NCBI GenBank assembly: GCA_030753015.1
Contig: JASMDC010000036.1
Coordinates: 1-35,621 of the forward strand
DNA length: 35,621 nt
Reading direction: 5' to 3'
Origin: Candidatus Undinarchaeales archaeon
GTDB taxonomy: Archaea; SpSt-1190; JASMDC01
The notes under the pieces are model-generated. The model was given only the letters and a program-made list of their open reading frames with translations, did no database searches and had not been told where the DNA came from. Position numbers and translations under genes: made by a program. Of the stretch, positions 30,577 through 35,621 are shown piece by piece; positions within the stretch are counted from its first letter, which is position 1, and the number at the start of each line of letters is the position of its first letter.

Positions 30577-32139
30577 ATGACAGGAAAGAACGTACTCCTG
30601 GCAGCTTTGATCATCATGCTGGTCATGGTCGCTGGTCTGGATGTAAACTTCTATGATAGAGGACGGGTGAAGCAGAAGACCACCCGTGAATACGTCAATA
30701 CGACGGTGAGGATCGAGATATGGGACCAGGCCACGGTGGGTACCAAGCTCTACACCAAGGACGGTACTGCCACCAACGGGAGGTGGAACATCGCCGTGGG
30801 GCCCGTCGAGCTCGAGTACGGTAAACAGTACTGGAAGGAGTACACCATCGGTGGCGAGGATGCAGACTTCAACGGAGCGGAGCGACAGCCCTTCTACGCT
30901 CTCCATGGCGGCATCAAGACCGGGTACCTCATCACGGACACCTCCGCCGACCTCGTCGTGGACACGACAAACAACCGCGTCGGAATCAACAAGGGAACCC
31001 CTGCAAAGACGCTCGACGTGGACGGTGATATGGGTGTGACGGGCGACGTCACCCTCACCAGCAGTACCGCCAGTACGAACAAGGACACGGGCGCGCTGGT
31101 GGTCGAGGGTGGTGTTGGCGTCGAGAAGAACCTCTATGTCGGCGGTTCATTGACAGTAACTGACGGGACGAACGATCTGGATGTCGCAAGTCATGACGGT
31201 TCCAATGGTCTCAAGCTGGCGGGCACACTAGTGACCGCCACCGCTGCGGAACTCAACTATGTGGATGTTACCCCTGGAACCGCTACGGCAAGTAAAGCGG
31301 TCGTACTGGACGGCTCGTCCAAGATTAACTCGATGGACATCACGACTCTAAAGATCGGTGGTACGACGGTCACATCCACTGCTGCAGAGCTCAACTATGT
31401 CGACGTCACCGCAGGTACCGCTGCCGCAAGCAAGGCGGTCGTTCTCGATGCCAACTCCAAGATAGATACGATCACGGTCGACACCCTCAAGGCTGTCGAC
31501 AACAGTGCGACTGGCCTCGTTATCAAGGATAATGCGGTTTCTGGCTCCAACACGTACATCACGTTCGATTCAACGAACGCTGCCGAGAAGCTGGTAATTG
31601 AACAGAACGCAGAGATCAAGACAGGAAAGACACTGAACGTCGTTGACAATAGCGGTCTGAAGATCGCTGGAACGGCTATCTCGGCCACGGCCGCCGAGCT
31701 CAACATCATAGACGGCGTGACCGCCTCCACTGAGGACATCAACGCCATCACCAACTTCGAGGAGACGGTATCGGCCACCGCATCGGAGGTCAGTATCAAG
31801 ACGGGCAAGACTATCAATATCGTCGATGTGAGTGGTCTGGAAATCGGGGGAACCGCCGTCTCTGCCACCGCCGCCGAGCTCAACTACGTCGATGTCACCG
31901 CTGGAACAGCTACTGCGAGCAAGGCGGTCGTGCTCGATGGCAGCAGCCAGATCGATACCATTTCGATTAGCGGTGCGCTCAAGCTGACACCATCACAGAA
32001 TCCGCCAGGAACGCCATCCGCAGGCTGGATATATGTAGACACCGCCGGTGGAAGTGCAGACGAACTGTGCTTCTACGACGGATCCGCATGGCAAGCACTG
32101 AGCGGGACCGACAGCAACTGTGCTGCTGGAGATCCATAG
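30577..32139 (+). CDS. Exported fibre protein with phage tail-fibre-like TAAELNYVD repeats
   Basis: The 520-residue protein has an N-terminal anchor or signal (VLLAALIIMLVMVAGL), a beta-rich head (~45-115), and a long repetitive stem. The stem includes units such as TATAAELNYVDVTPGTATASKAVVLD, three full and at least one partial copy, of a type widespread in phage tail fibres and large adhesins, where it forms trimeric beta-structure. The C-terminus (GWIYVDTAGGSADELCFYDGSAWQAL) also resembles fibre tips. It is probably a secreted adhesin or fibre acquired from a virus-like source. Its promoter and Shine-Dalgarno are strong. The next surface gene starts 56 nt downstream. Confidence 0.82.
   Translation: MTGKNVLLAALIIMLVMVAGLDVNFYDRGRVKQKTTREYVNTTVRIEIWDQATVGTKLYTKDGTATNGRWNIAVGPVELEYGKQYWKEYTIGGEDADFNGAERQPFYALHGGIKTGYLITDTSADLVVDTTNNRVGINKGTPAKTLDVDGDMGVTGDVTLTSSTASTNKDTGALVVEGGVGVEKNLYVGGSLTVTDGTNDLDVASHDGSNGLKLAGTLVTATAAELNYVDVTPGTATASKAVVLDGSSKINSMDITTLKIGGTTVTSTAAELNYVDVTAGTAAASKAVVLDANSKIDTITVDTLKAVDNSATGLVIKDNAVSGSNTYITFDSTNAAEKLVIEQNAEIKTGKTLNVVDNSGLKIAGTAISATAAELNIIDGVTASTEDINAITNFEETVSATASEVSIKTGKTINIVDVSGLEIGGTAVSATAAELNYVDVTAGTATASKAVVLDGSSQIDTISISGALKLTPSQNPPGTPSAGWIYVDTAGGSADELCFYDGSAWQALSGTDSNCAAGDP
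31234..31953 (+). repeat. Repeats coding the TAAELNYVD fibre units
   Basis: Related ~95-nt units lie at 31234-31326, 31369-31464 and 31858-31953, with a partial, divergent unit at about 31680-31730. They code TAAELNYVDVT-GTA-ASKAVVLD. DNA identity is moderate, so the array is not recent. Confidence 0.8.
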
Positions 32140-32195
32140 GAAACGAGAGGCACCATGACGCACCAGGACGAGCTATCGGCAGTGGAGGTGACGTC

Positions 32196-35100
32196 GTGAG
32201 CCCGTCCTCTCGACACGTCCTCCCGGTCCTCTTCCTGGCCATCGCCATGTTCATGTCGCTTTCGGCCGCGGCGGTCGAGTCAACAACCTTCGTCCTGGAG
32301 GACGAGGAGATGGTGATGAACGTTGCCTCGGGAGAGACCACGTCCTACTACCTTGACCTCGGCGGTGATGCCCCGGTCTTCGCCACCGATAACTACGAGA
32401 GCTGGGACTGGGACCAGGACGTCTGGTACCGGGTCGACGTGTGGGACGAGATCAACAAGACGCTCAAGGGCGCCACGGTCACTACCGGCGACGGGTTCGG
32501 GACGACGTGTGCCGAGCCTTCCGTTCCCAACGGTACCTACTACTGTGCACTCCCGTTCAACCACGACCCGACTGACATCAAGGTGGAGCTCGAGGGATTC
32601 GTCACCAAGGTGTACGATGACGCACTCGTGCACAAGAACGTCCCCCCCCCCTACAACGCCACCCTTGTACGGTACACCATGACGGTCGTGGCCCACGACG
32701 AGCTCAATCTAACATTCCCACTGGACGGTACCCTGGCCAACGGCAAGGTGACGGCCTCCGGCAGCGCGACCATCAATTACGTGAACGACGTCGCGTACGT
32801 CGCGACCACGGTGGCCAATACGTTCACAGTGGAGCGGACGGGCTATCTCACGACCACATCGGCCAGCGCCTCCCCCCTCTCCAATACCGAGCAGGTCGTG
32901 GTCACCTTCGGTACGAACGGCACCTCCTGCACCACTAACGCGTCCCTCCGCTGCGACCAGTCCGTCAAGTACACGTTCAAGGTCTCGTTCTACGGGTGCG
33001 AGCGCCGCCCCCAGAACAATGCTAACGTCACCGTCGTCAACGGGACGACACTGTACGCCACGGCCGTGAACGAGGACGGGACCGCCCACTACTACCTCCC
33101 GGTCGATCCCACCCTTGACGACGATCACCCGCTCGATGTCAAGTTCGATGACTACCATTTCGAAAAGGAGCTCTACAAGGGCAGGGTGAACAATTCTGCC
33201 CAGTACACGATGGAGTACGACTTCGAGGAGATGTGGGGCGGGTGCGGCGGCTCGTCCAGCTCGAGCTCGTCATCATCGAGCAGCACTGGCGGGACGACCG
33301 GCGGCGGCGCCGCAGGCGGCGGGGGAGGAGGCGGAGGCGGTGGTGCTCTCACCGACACCTTCGAGGTCACGTGCCCTGCGGTCACCGTCACGGCCGGCGG
33401 GCGGGCCGGTGCAATCTGCATGTTCCGGCAGCTGGAGGGGTCCACCCCCTACCTCGAAGGCACCGCAGAGACCGCGGGCGATATCATCGTGGAGCCCACC
33501 TCATTCTCCGTGGACCGGCTCTACTACTATGACCCGGACCTTGGAGATTACTCGAACGTGCGCGAGGTGGCTCTCAACGTCTCGGCCGAGGGTCTGGACA
33601 TGTGCACCGACTCCGTCAGCTCCGTTATCGTAAACGCGTCCTTCGACACACGGTCGGGTCCGCTCTTCAACGGTACCGTCCTCCCGGTCACCGTTATGTC
33701 CCAAGACGAGTGCCATGTGTGCGGAGACGGAGCGTGCACAGGACGCGAGAGCGTGGACGCCTGCCCCGAGGACTGCGCGGTCTGTGGGGATGGCACCTGC
33801 TCGTCCAGTGAGGACCTGATCGCGTGCCCGGACGATTGCGCGATCTGCGGTGACGGCACATGTTCGGAGGGAGAGAACGTCACGGCCTGCCCCGGCGACT
33901 GCACGGTCTGCGGTGACGGACAGTGCTCATCGGGCGAGGACGCCGAGAAGTGTCCCGATGATTGCACGCAGTGCGGCGACGGACAGTGCACCGGGGACGA
34001 GACGCTGGGGACGTGTGCTGGCGACTGTGCAAGATGCGGCGACGGGACCTGTTCATCAGGTGAGGTATTGGCCACCTGTCCGGAGGATTGCTCGGCGTGC
34101 GGCGACGGGCAATGCACAGGAAGCGAGGATGCCGCGTCGTGCCCGAACGACTGCTCGGTGTGCGGCGACGGCCAGTGCACGGGGAAGGAGAGCATAACGA
34201 CGTGCTGCGTCGACTGCGGCTGCGATGAGAACATGACGTGCGATGTCGAGCTCTCCCTCTGCCGAGCTCTCTCCACCTGCGGTGACGGGACCTGCGACCT
34301 CGCCGAGACGGCCGCATCCTGCTCCGAGGACTGCGCGACATGTGGCGATGGTGTTTGCTCCGGTGACGAGGACACGGCCTCGTGCTGTGCTGACTGCTCG
34401 TGCGACGAGGGCACGTGCAATCCCGTGCTCAACACCTGCGTGACGACGACCTGCGGTGATGGCACCTGCGACGCGGGGGAAGGGATCACCTGCCCGGAGG
34501 ACTGTGTCAGATGCGGTGACGGTACGTGCGACGAGGGCGAGTCCTGCTGCACCGACTGCGGCTGCTTCGGGGACGAAGTGTGCGACCCGCTCACCGTCAG
34601 CTGCGTGATCGTTACGGACGAGAAGACCCTGACCTTCGACCACTCGTTGTCCGCAGGAGTGGACGGAACCCCCGCATCGGCCGAGGAACAGGAAACACAC
34701 GAGCGGGAGAAGACGCGCACGGTGGAGGAGGTCGCAGCGCTCGTAACGAGAGCCCGGGCCGGGAGCGGGACGGCCGCTGACACCAGTGAGCTCGCCAGCA
34801 AGGTCAGGTCCATGGTGGAGCGTTCCGTTGAGGCGAGCCGCGAGGTCGCATCGCACCGGACAGTAACGGTCAAGGATACATCTGCAGGGTACCGTTCCAC
34901 AGTAGGGCTCGAGGTGGAGAACACGGGAACGACCTTCCGCCGTGACGTCCGGATCGTCGAGACAATTCCCAAGGACGTGGCGGGCGATGTGTCCCAGCTC
35001 GTTTTCGAGCGCCAACCGGACATGATCATCAAAGCGGACCCTGTGGTCGCATGGACGGTGGACATCCCGCCAGGCGAGAAGGTTGCCCTCACCTATTCCG

Positions 35101-35621
35101 TCGCCCGGGACCTGCGGACCGTCACCTCGTATGAACGACCAGTGGTGCTCGTCGAGGAGGAGCTGTGCGGGAACATGGCGTGCGAGCCCTCCGAGAATTC
35201 CGACACATGCCCACAGGACTGTCCCTGTGGGAACGGCGTGTGCGACACCGAGCGCCGGTGCCTCACGCTCACCGGCGGTGCCACCTCGTGCCTGGAGCCC
35301 GAGACCTGCGCCACATGCGCCGCCGATTGCGGGTGCGCTGGATCATTCATCTGTCTGGAGGAGCAGTGCATCGATGCGTCTGTGTGCGGCGACGGGCAAT
35401 GTCTGGGTGACGAGGACAAGGCCACGTGCTGCGATGATTGCGGCTGCCCTGCGAACGAGGTGTGCCGGGAGGGCGGCTGCGCACGCGTGGAGACCGCTGC
35501 CTCCGGCATCCCCAGCGTGTTCCTCCTCGCCGGCATCCTCGTCATCATGATGGTGACCAGCGCTCTGTCATCGCTCTCCCTCCGCCGGGGGCCAGCACCC
35601 GAAGCACCCGTCATGCTCCCC
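32196..35621 (+). CDS. Large surface protein with CGDGxC Cys-repeat array, cut by the window end
   Basis: The frame runs 1,142 codons to the window edge without a stop. It has a signal segment (VLPVLFLAIAMFMSLSAAA), beta-rich Asn-glycosite-rich domains (~30-345), a Ser11 then Gly10 linker (~350-385), a beta domain, about 12 Cys repeats (~508-800, CGDGTCSxGExxxxCPxDC), a helical acidic segment, a CARDB/DUF11-like domain (~895-975, STVGLEVENTGTTF), three more Cys repeats and a C-terminal membrane segment (IPSVFLLAGILVIMMV). The GTG at 32196 is supported by GGAGGTGA 4 nt upstream; no ATG lies in frame nearby. The same Cys motif ends the WD40 protein at 7072-8529, linking both to one surface system. 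Confidence 0.85.
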   Translation, partial: MSPSSRHVLPVLFLAIAMFMSLSAAAVESTTFVLEDEEMVMNVASGETTSYYLDLGGDAPVFATDNYESWDWDQDVWYRVDVWDEINKTLKGATVTTGDGFGTTCAEPSVPNGTYYCALPFNHDPTDIKVELEGFVTKVYDDALVHKNVPPPYNATLVRYTMTVVAHDELNLTFPLDGTLANGKVTASGSATINYVNDVAYVATTVANTFTVERTGYLTTTSASASPLSNTEQVVVTFGTNGTSCTTNASLRCDQSVKYTFKVSFYGCERRPQNNANVTVVNGTTLYATAVNEDGTAHYYLPVDPTLDDDHPLDVKFDDYHFEKELYKGRVNNSAQYTMEYDFEEMWGGCGGSSSSSSSSSSSTGGTTGGGAAGGGGGGGGGGALTDTFEVTCPAVTVTAGGRAGAICMFRQLEGSTPYLEGTAETAGDIIVEPTSFSVDRLYYYDPDLGDYSNVREVALNVSAEGLDMCTDSVSSVIVNASFDTRSGPLFNGTVLPVTVMSQDECHVCGDGACTGRESVDACPEDCAVCGDGTCSSSEDLIACPDDCAICGDGTCSEGENVTACPGDCTVCGDGQCSSGEDAEKCPDDCTQCGDGQCTGDETLGTCAGDCARCGDGTCSSGEVLATCPEDCSACGDGQCTGSEDAASCPNDCSVCGDGQCTGKESITTCCVDCGCDENMTCDVELSLCRALSTCGDGTCDLAETAASCSEDCATCGDGVCSGDEDTASCCADCSCDEGTCNPVLNTCVTTTCGDGTCDAGEGITCPEDCVRCGDGTCDEGESCCTDCGCFGDEVCDPLTVSCVIVTDEKTLTFDHSLSAGVDGTPASAEEQETHEREKTRTVEEVAALVTRARAGSGTAADTSELASKVRSMVERSVEASREVASHRTVTVKDTSAGYRSTVGLEVENTGTTFRRDVRIVETIPKDVAGDVSQLVFERQPDMIIKADPVVAWTVDIPPGEKVALTYSVARDLRTVTSYERPVVLVEEELCGNMACEPSENSDTCPQDCPCGNGVCDTERRCLTLTGGATSCLEPETCATCAADCGCAGSFICLEEQCIDASVCGDGQCLGDEDKATCCDDCGCPANEVCREGGCARVETAASGIPSVFLLAGILVIMMVTSALSSLSLRRGPAPEAPVMLP
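33715..34570 (+). repeat. Tandem ~60-63-nt repeats coding the CGDGxC array
   Basis: Twelve units of ~20-21 codons, three of them with an inserted Cys-rich spacer of ~15-18 codons. The invariant residues are C-G-D-G-x-C, an acidic pair, and C-x2-D-C. Three more distant copies lie near 35166-35460. Confidence 0.88.

Noticed and set aside
29110-30906. A 598-codon open frame on the minus strand
   Set aside because: It overlaps the 3' part of the giant Cys-rich gene and the start of the fibre gene, lacks any motif, and is explained by GC-rich antisense sequence.
33548-35092. A 514-codon open frame on the minus strand, rich in Ser, Pro and His-Val motifs
   Set aside because: It is the exact antisense of the CGDGxC array; its apparent repeats mirror that array, it has no promoter or ribosome-binding site, and its composition is not protein-like.

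Overview
The window comes from an archaeon with a GC-rich genome. It encodes rpoK (RNA polymerase subunit K), an adjacent fibrillarin/Nop5 pair, and MptG with a dihydropteroate-synthase-like protein and DUF447, all of the tetrahydromethanopterin type. Many genes have an archaeal TATA box only about 24-30 nt before the start codon, which suggests leaderless transcripts. The methanopterin genes point to a methanogen-related euryarchaeote or an Altiarchaeota-like lineage. The exported Cys-rich 'CGDGxC' proteins resemble those common in DPANN and Altiarchaeota genomes. I cannot fix the taxon from sequence alone. No rRNA, tRNA, CRISPR array or insertion sequence was seen.

Layout. 1-5431 holds a 5'-truncated carbamate kinase, a CARF-like/winged-helix regulator, a small membrane protein, an AT-rich gap with a likely operator, an unknown 186-residue protein, a bacterial-type GAPDH, an AIM24-family protein and a small lipoprotein. 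5481-8529 holds a protein with the zinc-finger/vWA/beta-sandwich/helical order of eukaryotic Sec23/Sec24, overlapping an exported seven-bladed WD40 protein with a Cys-rich stalk and C-terminal anchor. 8649-10502 is an AT-richer TPR lipoprotein. 10521-12063 holds rpoK with an unknown partner, divergent from a TIM-barrel isomerase/epimerase. 12073-14457 holds a Gln-rich repeat membrane protein and the nop5-fibrillarin operon; this fibrillarin has an Arg/Gly-rich N-terminal tail. 14592-16526 is an exported NHL propeller joined through a membrane segment to an intracellular GIFT/DUF4350-like domain. 17287-20711 is a divergent methanopterin cluster. 20722-22866 holds tandem small coiled-coil proteins, an 86-residue protein and a Pro/Ala-rich array of 'VDDLLG' motifs.

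22944-35621 is a surface locus on one strand. It has two membrane-anchored proteins with pilin-like N-termini, a 1,466-residue Cys-rich protein with an embedded WD40 propeller, a fibre protein built from phage-tail-like 'TAAELNYVD' repeats, and a Cys-rich array protein running off the window end. Together these look like an elaborate extracellular structure.

The observation most worth following is the Sec23/Sec24-like protein at 5481-7097. The second is the surface locus, where beta-propellers and Cys-rich repeats recur.
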